From Brachypterus glaber (Eukaryota > Arthropoda > Insecta > Coleoptera > Kateretidae), in contig OY294049.1 in NCBI GenBank assembly GCA_958510825.1, positions 34,190,774 through 34,254,773 of the forward strand: a stretch of DNA of 64,000 nucleotides. Direction: 5' to 3'. This document shows positions 12,167 to 25,700 of this stretch, one piece after another. The notes beneath the pieces were generated by a model. It was not told the DNA's origin, did not search any database, and worked only from the letters and a program-made list of their open reading frames with translations. The first letter of the stretch is position 1, and each line of letters opens with the position of its first letter. Made by a program: the position numbers and the translations under genes.

Positions 12167-12437
12167 CGTGATAAATTTAAGTATATTTAATATTACTTTA
12201 AATAATTGGTTTATTATAAACTATGATAGTCTTAATAACACTATTATAGCCTAGGTTACTGGTTTAAGCTGTTGAGTGGTGTATCGATATAAATAAAAAT
12301 AAATTATAGCTATAATTAGACAATCACTAAATATATAAATTAATTTGGAAGGCATAAGGGAATAACCAACTTAAAATTATGTGAAGTAGTATATATATTA
12401 CTTCCCATGCATAGGTAGAAATAACGTCATAACAAAA

Positions 12438-12661
12438 CAAGCCGTGAAGATATGTAATGCTACGCATTCCATCATACAGGGCGTATTTAAAATAGGGCTG
12501 GAAATTTTAAGGGGTGATTCTACATCATAAAATATGGTTGAAAAATGAAAATTATTTTTTTAATGTGTTTTTGAAAAAAAAATTTCAAGTATTTGGGAAA
12601 ATGCAATATACCATTTACTGTAAATAATATATAATGGAATGCGTAGCATTACATATCTTTT
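12438..12661. mobile_element. Repeat pair with GCGTAGCATTACATATC ends
   Basis: Left end AAGCCGTGAAGATATGTAAT and right end ATGCGTAGCATTACATATCT are inverted copies around a T/A-rich middle that also contains a piece of the GGTGATTCTACATC family. The same end pair brackets 45597-47468, and a single partial end occurs near 29630, so this is a dispersed family in the region. Confidence 0.6.
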
Positions 12662-12850
12662 CCAGATAGCACAATGTGATACTATGGACGTCCATTGGAC
12701 GTATGTTGATGGACGGCTGTATGTCCATAGGATGCCCATTTTTTCTTTATGAATGTCCCATGAAAATCCGTTCAGAGTCCAGATGACACAACTGTGGACA
12801 TCCATAAGGTGTCCATTCGAACCATCTATCCAGCGTCCATAGGACTTGCA
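12662..12850. mobile_element. TGGACGTCC-array element, truncated
   Basis: It begins with CCAGATAGCACA, the same terminus as the GGATATCC elements, but its interior consists of degenerate TGGACGTCC, TGTCCATAGGA and GTGTCCAT words instead. No matching right terminus is visible, so it is cut at the right. No ORF of note. Confidence 0.55.
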
Positions 12851-13782
12851 TTTTTGCGACTGTGAAAAACTTAATAGAACCTTTTTTTACTTTCTCATAA
12901 AAGAAAGTATTGCGATGGAAAAAAAAAACATTTTTTTTTGCCTAAATCACGTTATTTTTTTCTGAAACGTCGAGAAAAATCAAAATAAGCAACAAAAAAA
13001 TGACTGTCTGTCTGTCGGTCTGTCTGTCTGTATCCACGATAACTTAAAAACGCTTTGAGCTAGCGACTTGAAATTTGGTATGCAGATGTATTTTTATATT
13101 ACCTTGGACTTTTTAAAAGTTCGTATTTGAGCAAAATCGGTTGGTGGGAAGTAGGGTTACATTTTTGTTTAGGTCGTAATTTTTTTATTTACAATAGAAG
13201 AAAAGTTTAAAAACCACATAAAACGTCATTTTTTTTTTTCATATTTATTGCTTTCTCATTTTTTTGTCGCATTCTTTTGATAGCTTTAGAACCGTATGTC
13301 AAACAATAATTTTATACCATTGTGCCTCCTCAACGCAGCACATTGTATACCACAGAATATTCCTGGCGTATACCGTCATTAAAACACGATTGTTTAACAG
13401 GTTGTCTATACTCTACTAAAAAAATAAAACTTGTTTCAAAGATCACATCTGAAACATTCAAATCTATCCCCTCTTAACTTTATTCAGAGCAGTGATGTAT
13501 ATTACTCAAGGATACTTCTATTTATATTCTTACAAACAAGACTGTAATAAAATGCATACCAAATAATACTATATGAATATATATCAAAAATTAGTACAGA
13601 ATAAGTAAGTCTAAGAACCAAAAAATAATTAAATTAGTTGAAATGAACTGAAGATAACAATGTTAAATAAATAAGTGCTTATCTAGTATTTAAGTCATCA
13701 CTTTATTTAGTGTTTGGCTATGCTTAGTCATAATAATAAATTATAAATATAAACAAAGTGTGTGGTTTTTAGAAGACGAAAA

Positions 13783-16700
13783 ATGTTAATTTTCGCTTTA
13801 ATTTTGATCATCTTTGCGTTGACCAATGAAATCAATTCAATTAATTTGACTTACATTTTGAAAAAATCGGGTCGCGGTTTGATTGAACCAAGTTGTATAG
13901 CGGAAGAGGATGAAAGGTACAAAGCTATTGGTTGGGTGTATCCTATGCCCCAAAATAAGGACCTCATTGCAGATATAAGTAAGTACAAAATTAAACAATC
14001 CTTTCCTTTTAGGGGAATCCCATATAGTTTATTTTTACAAAAAATAATCTAAAAAAAAAGATCAAAATAATTTTTTTTTAAAAACAAAATAAAAAAAAGT
14101 GCTGCCAACAAAATAATACTTTCCCCTATAAGCCTACGTTCATTAAAACCAAAAACGAAAAAAATAAAAATAAATAAAAAAAATAAATTTTTTGCAAAAC
14201 AAAAAATAAACTAAAAAAAATGTTTGTACCCCTTACCCCACCCCTATATTTACCAAAAACAATCCCAGCCGAGAATTTTGGATAATCAACCAAATTCTAA
14301 ATTTAAACTCTTTAGCTCAGCGTTCTCAAGTTATAATGATCACAAACTTCCCGGACAGACAGACAGATTTTTACTTTTTCCGAGGAAAGTCTTGCGTTAG
14401 TATACAAATTTTGAAAAAAAATTATTACTTTTTTTTTACTTTTCTTAACGTTTCATATCCAAAAAAATATGATTTCTGTCCAGTTTACGTAAAAAAAAAA
14501 CTGTCTGTCGGCCTTTCCGGGAAATTTGTGACCACAATAACTCAAGAACGTTTTGAGCTAAACAGTTCAAATTTGGACCATAGGTTGATTATTCATTTCC
14601 AAGTTCTAGGCTGGGATTGTTTTTGGTGGAGTGGGGGTAAGGGGAAAAATTATTTCAATTTTTTTTTTTTCGTTTTAGGAAAAAGGGAACTTTTTTGAAA
14701 ACAAATTTTTTTTGAATTTTTTAGTTATTTAATTTTTTTTTTTCGTTTGGACTTTTGATTTTTATGAAGCCAGGCCTATAACACTAGGCAACACGGTTTC
14801 TTGCCCTGGTCATATATGTTTTTTAACTAATTTTGGGTCGCTGATGCCGAATCTGGCTCCAGAATGTTTCTATTACCTCAAGTTTCTGAGATGAAAGTGG
14901 TAAAACGTCATTATTTTAGCCCTCTGTTGTTCTAAAAGCATGGGAGATAAAAATATTTTGCAAATTTGGATTGGGCGATTCAATATTAGTTAAAAAATAC
15001 CCAACTTAGATTATAAAACTTTAAATTCATAGGTAAAAAAAAATGGGATACTAGGAAAAAAAATATTAAAAAAATGGATCCTGTGATACAACCAGGTAGG
15101 GGTGGGGGTGAGGAGATCATACCTCTAAAGGAACAAGCTAAGCGTCACGTACTCATGCTAAAAAACGTCGAAAAGCATCACTAGGAGGTCAAAAATTAAC
15201 TACAAATAATGTACGTAAGGTCCTTATGTAATCAAGTAACATTTTTATAATATAGAACCATTAAAAAACGTAAAAAAAATCGCATTTTTTTTATAAATTA
15301 TTTTTAAATTAGCATAATTGCCAGTACTAAAATTTAAAAAATAACACATGCATGATTTTTTAAGGTCAAATTCCTATTCTGGCCTATAGATTGATAAGAA
15401 AAATATATTTTTTTGCCCTTGGGAAAAAAGTTTACAATGTGTGCTTTAATTTAATTTAATTTTTTTCATTTATTTACTTTTTACAAACAAATTAAGCCAA
15501 ATAATTATTTGTAGAAATATTTTTGTAGATAATTTTTTAAGCAAAAATTAAGTCCTACGAAATTTTTACGCAAACTTGATAGTTTTGCCACAAATGAGCA
15601 ATTAAGTAAACTGTGCACTTAATTTTAAGCTTTTTATTTTTTTAGCGTACTTACTGTGACAGTAGGTCCTTTGCATATAGATTTTTGAATTCTTCGTATT
15701 TTATTTAATATGCCCTATAATTTTCAAAATTCTACTATTTTTTTTAAGATTTTGAAAAAATCCGTCATTATTTCCTGGCCTTCTATCTCAAAAATGTGAG
15801 GTGGTGGAATTTTTCTAAGAACAGATTCTGATTCTACGCTCTTAAATTAGTAAGAAAAATTTACTTTCAGATCAGGGCAAAACAAAGTTTTGATTTGTTA
15901 CCTAGTGTAATAGTAGGGCGCCTACTTTATATAGCATATATAAAAATTTCGAAAAACTAAAATGATTGGATCCAATGGAGTTCCAATTTTTCTTTTTTTA
16001 CCTAGAAAAAAACGTGTGAAAGTACACAACAATCAGAGTGAGGATTTTAGCTTTTTTTGGCCTTGTGGAGCATCAAAGTTTTCTCTGATGTGTAACTTTG
16101 TTGTGTAACTTTGCAAAATTTTCCCATGTATATTTCAATTTTAAGTCTTAGCTCAGACCAACAGTCAGATTTTTTTCACGGAAATCAACACAAGAAACGT
16201 AAAAAAAAGCATTCAGAGAAAAATATGGACGTAATTCTTATTTTCTTCCTTCTTTATTAATTCTTATTTTTTCAGCGACTAAATATATTCCGAATATTCA
16301 AAACGATTACAACTGCAAATTTTCAAAAAATGATAATTGTAATTTGAGGTGGAAAATACGAAATTGGCAAGTTGATGAAAAGTCTTTAAGGACATACAGT
16401 TTTATTAGCGACAACAGATGGGAAGGTAAATAAACTCTAGTAAGAAAATTTTTCTTTTGTAATCACCAGAGTTGATACTTTCATTACAATAACAGGGTCG
16501 GAAAACAGGAATTTTAAATTATTTCTAATTTTTGGTGAGTACCTATGCCAAATAAGATTATATATCTGTATACAGACATATTTGGTATAGGTATGTATTA
16601 AAGAAACTCACGAAAAATTAGAAATAATTTAAAATTCCTGCTGTCCGACCCTGTTATTGTAATGAAAGTATCAACTCTGGTAATCACACCTTTACCTATA

Positions 16701-19700
16701 GTTATGTATACAGGGTGATCAGTAATTGCCATGCCAAAATTAAAGAGGTGATTCTACATCCAAAAATATGAAAAAAAGTTCTTATAAAGGTTGGTCCGGA
16801 AATGAGCCCTAAGGGAGCTACGGCCCTTCTTCTTCACCAAAACAACTAAGTTTAATATTAAAGGAGTAATAGCCTCTTAAAAAGTAACGTTTTTGGTGAC
16901 ACAAAATGTTACTTCTCTTAATTGCATTTTTTTTAAAACGGTAGCTCCTACAGTGTTACACTATATGACACTTTGTATGTATTTTTACTCAAGGAATCTA
17001 TATAAAAAGCCTCACATTTTTGTCCGTCTAGGCACGCCTCTGGATAAATTCAAAAAAATAAATTAACATAAACCTATTGCCCTTATTAATACTAGTATAC
17101 ATACAAAAGCTTGTCGCTCTAGCTTACCAGAGTTATTAATTGAAAACCTTATTTTTATTACAATTTTAAAAGGCCCTAGCTCCCTTAGGGCTCATTTCCG
17201 GACCAACCTTTATAGGAAGCTTCTGGATAGGCCTTTAGGGCATATCCACAGGCTCACATAAGAACGTAATATATAAGAATGCGATGTCGTGATTGGCTTG
17301 ATGTGCCGCCATGTATCTTGTAAGCCAATCACGGCATCGCATTCTTATGCTTTATTTCTGATGCAAGGATATGATAGGCCTTAAGTCTTGGCATTACATA
17401 GGGGAAGGGAGGTCAACATTTACAAAATTTTGCGATACGTATTATAAGTATGACCCCCTAATAATACTATTTTCAGATTTCCCAACAATTTACACATCAG
17501 GTTCCGAAACTTTTGACATCGAAATTCCCAGTATTTTTAAAATAGCATTTTCGGTAAGGAGTTCTGGACCGGTAGAATTTTTTTTATGCAACGGTTGGAA
17601 CTTGAAAAATTATCCCTGCTATTATTTTAATATAGATAAGTTGAAAATATACCTGAAAAAATATACGTCAGTTCCGCAGATAATTCCGAATGATACCAGT
17701 TCAATAAACTCATACGAGGTAAGCAATAATTACATACTTATTATACTATTCACAGCGCGTAGCGCTAGAACAGTATTATACGGTAGTTTCGAATTTCCCA
17801 AAATCGCCAAAACACGACCGAGACAAAAAATGTGTCTCATGAAAAAATAAGAAAATTTGAAAAAGCCCACATAGGTAAAAAATACGGAAAAAAAAAATCA
17901 TGAAGCGTCGAATGTTGAATATTTATAAACCTTATAGTGTCCTCTAAATAATTTGAATACATTTTTTTGAAAATGTTTGCGGCCTTGCGTAAAAAATTAA
18001 ATTTAAGTGGCATACTGCATACCGGGTGGGCCATTTAAACGGTTAAAAGTCGATATCTCAAAAACCGTATAAGATAGGTTTTTGAAATTTGGTACTAAGC
18101 TTCAATATCAAGAGGGACACCTTTTTATCAAAGCAGATTTTTTTTATCCACACCCTTAGGCGGGAGAGGGGGTAAATTAAATTTTTTAAATGGAAACACC
18201 ACCACCTTACTCATTTAAATGGAATCATTAAAAAAAATAAAGATAAAAATAAATAAAAATTTAAATATTTAAAAAGTCGCGTCAACGCTAGAGTCGACGC
18301 GGCGCCTATGCGAGTACTGGAAATTCGCCGAGTACTGATTATCGACAACAGATCATGGCGTAAGCGAAAATAACATTTAAATTAAAAACATCTGTGTTGT
18401 ATTGCATCATAATTGGCGTACATTATATTTTTTATTTAAACGTGTGCTTGCGAAATTCTGTAAAAACAATATCGATATGACCACCATGGCGCGCCAGGCC
18501 CGAAAGGGTTAAACCGAAAATTTACATACCTGTATACCTACTATTCGTATAATATTTGTATAATATTTGATAAGATACCATCCTTATCAATATTTTATGT
18601 AACCAAACCACTGAATAGTTCAACAGTTTAAAAAAGCCAAAAATTATGCGGAAATGGAAAACATAAATTTAAATATTATAAAGTTATCTATCTGTCGTTA
18701 AAATCAAATGAACAGGAAACAGTGAATTTCATCCTTTTTGGGAATCATCAGCACTGTGTATCCTGTATGTTGTTAATATTTAAATAAAACGTTAGATAGA
18801 TATAAAAGTATGGTGCCATCTATTGATGTGGTCATCGTTTCATTAAATTTAAGGTTTTTAGGGGATTTATCTTCCCGAAAAATACGATTTTCTACTTTTT
18901 CATTAGAAAAAGTAGCACGTAATTAAAACAAATATTTAAAATTTATTTAAAAAAATAAAATTAATTGTTTAGAACTCTGATGAAGGTAGTATATTAAGGC
19001 GAAACGTAGGCTAGTATATTAAGGCCAAACGTAGGCTATTATTATATAGCCTCTCGTCATCAAGAAGTTTTTTTTGAAGCCTTATTCGTCAAGTATTTAG
19101 GCTCGAGAGGGAAACAATAAAAATGATTGAACTAAAATCTGTATTATAATACTGTATGCATTTATTTTTAAGACAATTCTAATTCGGATAAAAATAGAAT
19201 CGAATAGAGCTCTGTACAACTAGAATTATGAAACAGAAGACGTCTACCCTATCTCTATCTCATTTGTGCACGGCACGCCACTACCAACTTAAATAAATTA
19301 AAAAAATATTGCATTTTTTTCAATTTTTATTTACAATTACCGTTGATTTTTGTAAATAAAGCTAAAGAAATGAATATTTTTTGCTAAGAAATAAAACTGA
19401 TGATTTAATAGTAAAATAAAGAATGAAATATACATCCTATTAATTGTTCTTAGGTTGGTTGCTTAATCTGTTTATTTATTTACAAAACATAACCTCAAAT
19501 ATGAAAAGGTAAATATGAATTTATTTAATGTTTATCATATTTATTATTAACTATAAATTATTATTATATATTTTAATATCGTTACCAGTTTCTACATTTC
19601 AAGAAATTAATTTTATGACGAGCGTTATTTCTGTTATAGCTACCAAAATGTAAAGATGTTTTTACAAGGGTTGCAAAAGTCCAAACGAATTTCGCCTAGG

Positions 19701-22700
19701 CTTTAAATCTAAGGTATAAAGAAAGAACTTACCTTTGGAAAACAATATTTAATCATCAAAACTCGTAAAAGTACTATAATAGTCAATAAAAACACAATAT
19801 TTAGTAAAACACACGAAAAACTGAAATCAAAACAATATCAAACGCAGCTCACAGATGACAGTGGCTAAAGAAAATGGCGTTACTGACAGTGCAGCCAACA
19901 TAAAACCTAGGAGATTTTTTTTTCTTTATGTTGGTGATATTACTTCTATCTTTTTTGGGTAGAACTTTTGTCCCTGTCTAATCTAAATGGAAAAATCTCC
20001 ATTGCTATAAACATTACAGCTGTGGAGACTAATTATAAAAATATTGAGCTTAGCGTAATTAAATCTCGGATTATAATTACATACATACATACTTATATAT
20101 TGTCTATAGACACTAGGTGGACCTGATAAATTTTCAATTTTCTGAAAATATGAGAGTAATCAAACTTTTGTAGGGTCCTAATTGGGCCGCCAAAATTCGT
20201 AAAATTACCCATAAATTGTAAAAAAATATTTGTAATTTTTGTATACCTAAGTGAAAAATTTAAAGGGATTGAAATCTTATTTTTTTTCTTCTTTTGCGCA
20301 CAGACAATTATGTGCCAAATTTTTAAATCATCAGATTTTGTGAGAAAATTGAATTACGAAGATTTTTCAGAAATCTTCCAAAAAAAAAACTTCAACTCCA
20401 ACAAATATTTTTCTAATTTTCAGGCATTTTCAAGAATAATTTCAGATGACGAATGGCGAAATTTTATTATTTCTTTGGACGTAAATGGCAAAATAGAACT
20501 CACAGACGTGAACTTAAATAGAACCGCGATCGAGTACATCGATAAAGACCCATTAAACCCAATCTATTTAATTTTGAGAAGTAAAGTGGCCTCTCTCTGG
20601 AAATTACATCAAAGTAAGTCATATTTTTAACTCAAATGGGGGACCTTCACCAATTTTGTAAACTCCACAAAGAACTACAAAAATTTTCCTTTAAAACGGC
20701 TCTTCACACTTTAAATTTAATGCTCTGTGAGCATTGCATATTATTGTGGCGATCGTTCAAGTAACGTTCGTCATTATACAAGGGGTTACCCTAGTAACAT
20801 TGATCTTGGACAAGTTTCTTGACCAGAGTACTTGACAAAGTTCTTTGTAAAGAGTTGGACAAGAGAATTAATCAAGATTCTGTATCTAAACTTGGGCAAG
20901 ACTTTAGCAAGATTATGGAAGCAGAGCGTGTAGCAATACTTTGTCAAGTCTGTTCGTCAAGCCTGTAGCAAGAATTTGACAAAATTCTTGGTCAAGAATC
21001 TTGACCTACTCTTGCGCGAAAAACGCTATAGTCCATGAGCGCGCACCTCTCCCTTCTTTCCAACTGAGACATGGGAAATATAGCACTTCAGTGGTTCTCA
21101 TTTGAAATATCATTTATAGCCTGATCAATTCTTGACAGTATCTTGCGCCAAAATTGTCAAAATCTGGATGCAGTTACTTGATCAAGTATCTTGAGCCAGA
21201 CTTGCTCAAGACTTGACAAAAATTGTTACTATGGTCCGTTTCATCTAGCAAGATAGTAAATTAAAAATCGCACAGTGAATATTTTTACAACAGGTTTGAA
21301 TAGTATATGTTTGTGTATAGAATATAGTTATGTTTTATAAAATAAACTACGCAGTATATTCGCACGTACAATATCTGTTCTGAAAATATTCACTGTGCGA
21401 TTTTTAATGTATTATCTTGCTTGGTGAAACAGACCATAGGGTATTTGATGTCTTTCCATCTCGGCAAGCTGCTAACATTATGCTTTTATCTAGCTGATTA
21501 TTTTCGTGCTTTATCTTGGAATGGTAAAAATTGTCCTGCGAGAAAATATCCTATTTTATTTTTTTTGTTATTTAGCCTACTAAAATCTTTCAAAATCCGT
21601 TATAGTTTTATTTTCCTTTCAGACGAATTTTTCTACACCAAAATTAACAACACTTACAGATTTGGGCCGCAAATCTCGCTGCCTTCGAAAGATCTGTGCA
21701 TTTCGTTATACGTTTCGACCTGCGAAAGCTGCGAGATGACCTTTTACATGCAGGATGATCACAGAACACTGTTGCAGCATGTTCAACCAACAAAAGTAGG
21801 TAAAAGAAAATATATTAAATTATGTTTTTACCTGTTTTGCTATCGCAACTGTGTGTTCTGCTTTTATAGGAAAAACACCGTAAACTACTCCAGAGGAAAG
21901 TGTGTTTTTCACTCTAAACTCTACTTTCCTCTTTAATTATGAAATTCACTATAAAGTTAAAGTTTTAATATGTAATATTTTTTTAACATATAATAATATA
22001 CAGGGTGTCTCAACGAAGCCGACTCGGTCGATTTATAGTAAACTATCCACTTTAGAGAAAAGCTTTTAAAGGAAAAGTTTTATGGTTTTAAACAAGGCAC
22101 ATTTTAAAAATATTTAAAAATATACAGGATGGGTGGGTTACATCTGACTTAATTTTTTTTAAATGGAATGTTATATTTTTTATTATAAAGTCAGCGTGAA
22201 AATGCCATGTCAGCTACTGATCTATGTAGGGCACGTTTGTATTCAGAACCTCATGCTGAATCAAAATATCAAAAAATATGTAGGGTGTCCCATTAAAAAT
22301 CGAAAGTAAAGGTTGTTTCCGGTAAAACCGGAAGTCAAAAAAGTTGTGTCATATCTCAAAAAATCGCAAATTTTATCTTACGCATGACTTTTAAATTTCA
22401 TTTTGATAGCTTACAGTATAAAAAAGTTAATGGGGGTGAACCACTTTCCTAAAACATCCGGTACCTATAAGTAGCAATATTAATTGTATTTTTTATTTAT
22501 AATATTATTAATCTCAACTGTTTTTTTTAAGGAAGGGGAATGGGCACTGGTAAAATTAAAACACGAAAATGTGGTTAGTGATAAAACAGTGATCATTGTA
22601 GAAACCAAATTTAAGGACAAAACAAATGAAAGCGAAGGATTTTGGGCTGTTGATGACATCCGAGTGTGTAATGAAAATGGTAGGTAATGCGGGAAAAGTA

Positions 22701-25700
22701 TTTTCCCGAGACACTAAGAAAATATTAAGATTTCTTGCTATACAAAATTTATCATTTCAAAAGTTGAGAGGGGGTGCCTTTGGACCGCACTTAATTATGG
22801 AGCACATGTATTTTTACGCAGCCGGGTTTTTTGGCACTTTGGGTTGATGATTTTTATACACTGCCACGCATTAAATTCAGGACACCTAAAAAATTGACAT
22901 TTTTTAAATTCAAATACTTCAAAAACTAACTAATGGATTTGACTGATTCTTTTTTTTGTTTTGAAGCTTAAACATTCTCTACTTTTGTTTGTTTTAAGAA
23001 TGATTAAATTTTTTTTTGTATTAACAGCCACAAATAATGTACAACTATTTTTTTTACCCCATCATCTAGGACTTGCATGGTACGCCACTACAGCTGTTTA
23101 TCAAATTATTAAAGTCATTCTTATTGCCGCAGTTTTAATGAATATTTTATTTTTTATTTTTTTACTTTTTTACTTCTGGTTTAGAAGATATCAGGATTTT
23201 CCTGAAAGTTGTCATTTTTTCAGTCAACTCAAAAAGTACTAAATCAGCAGAGTTTTTTATTTGAAGCCCATGTCTTTTACTTCTTCTACGCTCATATCTT
23301 TTACTTCTTCTTCTACAGTTTCTTCACCCCGGGGAAACTTTTTATTGCCGTCTGACGGAGGCTTAACGGTGATTTCGCAGAACTGCCGCCGGACGGAGTG
23401 ACCCTATTTTTTCTTGTACTCAAGTTTTTCAAACCCAATTTATGTTTTTGAAAAACTTGATTAGAAGAAAAACGTAACTTGGTTAAGCTTCAAATTTAAA
23501 GCACAGCATCAATCAAATTTATGTAGTACTTTTTAAGTTAACTGAAAAAATGACAACTTTCAGGAAAATCCTGATATCTCCTAAACCAGAAGTAAAAAAT
23601 GTAAAAAAATAAAAAATAAAATAGTCATTAAAACTGCGGCAATAAGAAAGACTTTAATAATTTAATAAACAGTTGCAGAGGCGTATCATACAAGTCCTAG
23701 AAGATGGGGTAAAAAACATAGTTGTACATTATTTGTTGTTAATACGAAAGAAAAATTTTTAATCATTCTTAAAAAAAAACAAAAGTAGAGAATGTTCCAG
23801 CTTCAAAACAAAAAAAAAAACATATATTTGAATTTAAAAAATGTCAATTTTTTAGGTGTCCGGAATTTAATGCGCGGCAGTGTATTACTTCGTTTTTGAG
23901 AAAACATCTTTTAAAGTCACATCTGGATCGCTTTGTATACAATATATTTTAGTGTTATAATTATTTTTAGAGGTAAAAGTGACCTATTTGAAACTTAATG
24001 AGACATTAAATCAAAAACAGATCGAAAATATTTCCTGCCAAGTCGTAAAACACCCAAATTGGAGGCCGAAAAAATTATTGTACGACAAAATTGAAGGATT
24101 TCCAGAAATAAGACATAATGCGAACACAACGTCTATTCGGATGGAATGGACTGAGGAAGATCCTAAACACCAATTAAATTATTTCATTTCATATCAGGTA
24201 AATATACACCATAAAAAACAGTTCAAATACACATACGAAAACTAAAGCACGAGATAGGTAGGTCTGTTAGGGTAGGTGAGTAGTAGGGTGACCCACCAAA
24301 ATTTCAAATTGAAACTAAAGCACGAGATAGGTAGGTCTGTTAGGGTAGGTGAGTAGTAGGGTGACCCACCAAAATTTCAAACTGAAAAATTTGAAGGTCT
24401 CACCCCTTACCTAAATTTGTTCATTGGGGTAAGAGTATCATCCCTAAGTTTTTGAAAAAAATCTAGAGGTCTGTTTTTTAAAAAGTTATGTTCCTTTAGC
24501 TTTTTTAAAGCCGAAGGAACTTTAATTTAGATCTTTTTAACACGGCACGATATAAAGAGATAGTTAATGGATAACATAAAAAAAAATCAGAATGTTATCT
24601 TTTAAAATGGCGCAGCTGTGTCCTTTTAAGTTCGAAAATTCACTACAGTGTTTCATTTTAGGCGTAATGACAGGCACAAACATTTTTTTTTCATTGTCTT
24701 AAAACATTGTGCGTGTAGCGCAATATGTCCCCACATAAAAACCAGTATATATTTTTTATTGGATATACAGGGTATCCAGAAACAAATAGGAAGTAGTGTG
24801 TAAAATACCTATACCCCGATTATTATGGATGCGTTAACGACCTCTCAACTCAGCGGCTGAAGCGTCGTAAGGCAGGATGCGTGCAAGTGAGAGGCACAAT
24901 AAAGCATAGTAAAAAATCGACCTACACCTACCCTAACAAACCTAAGCATACCCAGTGCTCTTACTCGCTAAATATCATGAATTTTCATATGGAAATTCCA
25001 AAAATCGGATGAATCTCATGAAGTCCTTTAAAATCTTATGTAACTTTATGAGAAAGTCCATATAAAACCATCAGATATTTAAATATTCAAAAAAAAAATG
25101 TATTCTCATGAAAAAAACAACTTTTTGTGTGACCCACAAATATACATAAAAGACATTTTCTGTTTTTTTAAATATTTCCGACAAAATCCATGGGCATAAA
25201 CTTGACACCCTGTATTTTAACTTTTAACTTTAATAGTCCAGTAATATTAGGATTTAGTTACGGAAAATTTCCCATCAGTCTAAATGTTTGTTTACGCCTT
25301 CGCTGTGTCATTATAAACATTGGGTGAAAAGTCCCCATGTGTGCGATGCGAGCTTAATTATTTATTTTGCAATTAGTCGGCACACATGTGTTTTTTCGCG
25401 AATATCTCCGTCAGATTTGCAGTTATACAAAAAGGTCTTATTATGAAATTTGTCGAGCATAAAATTCTCTCCAAAAAACAAACTGTAACTTTTTTTGAAG
25501 TCTTAACTGTTTTTGCGCTAGCGCTTTGTTAATTTACAGCGCGCATGAAGTGTTTAAACATGGTTATTTGCAACAAGCAACGACTTTCGCAAAAAAAACT
25601 TCATTTCAAATTTACATGGATTTAAAAAATTATATTTATCACTTCTGATTTTTTAATAACTTCCGATATTTGAATTTTTTAAGAACGTTAATTTTCATAC

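Noticed and set aside
14336..14698. 120-codon open frame on the plus strand
   Set aside because: It lies across a foldback repeat, is rich in Phe/Lys runs from poly-T and poly-A, and has no recognisable motif.
21421..21936. Long frame covering exon 5 of the MAM/FN3 gene
   Set aside because: Only 21623-21795 is exon: the left part is MITE sequence and the right part follows a good donor. The long frame is accidental.
22961..23242. 93-codon open frame with hydrophobic stretch
   Set aside because: It lies in one arm of a foldback; the other arm is its reverse complement with no frame kept, and the composition is Phe/Leu bias from T-runs.
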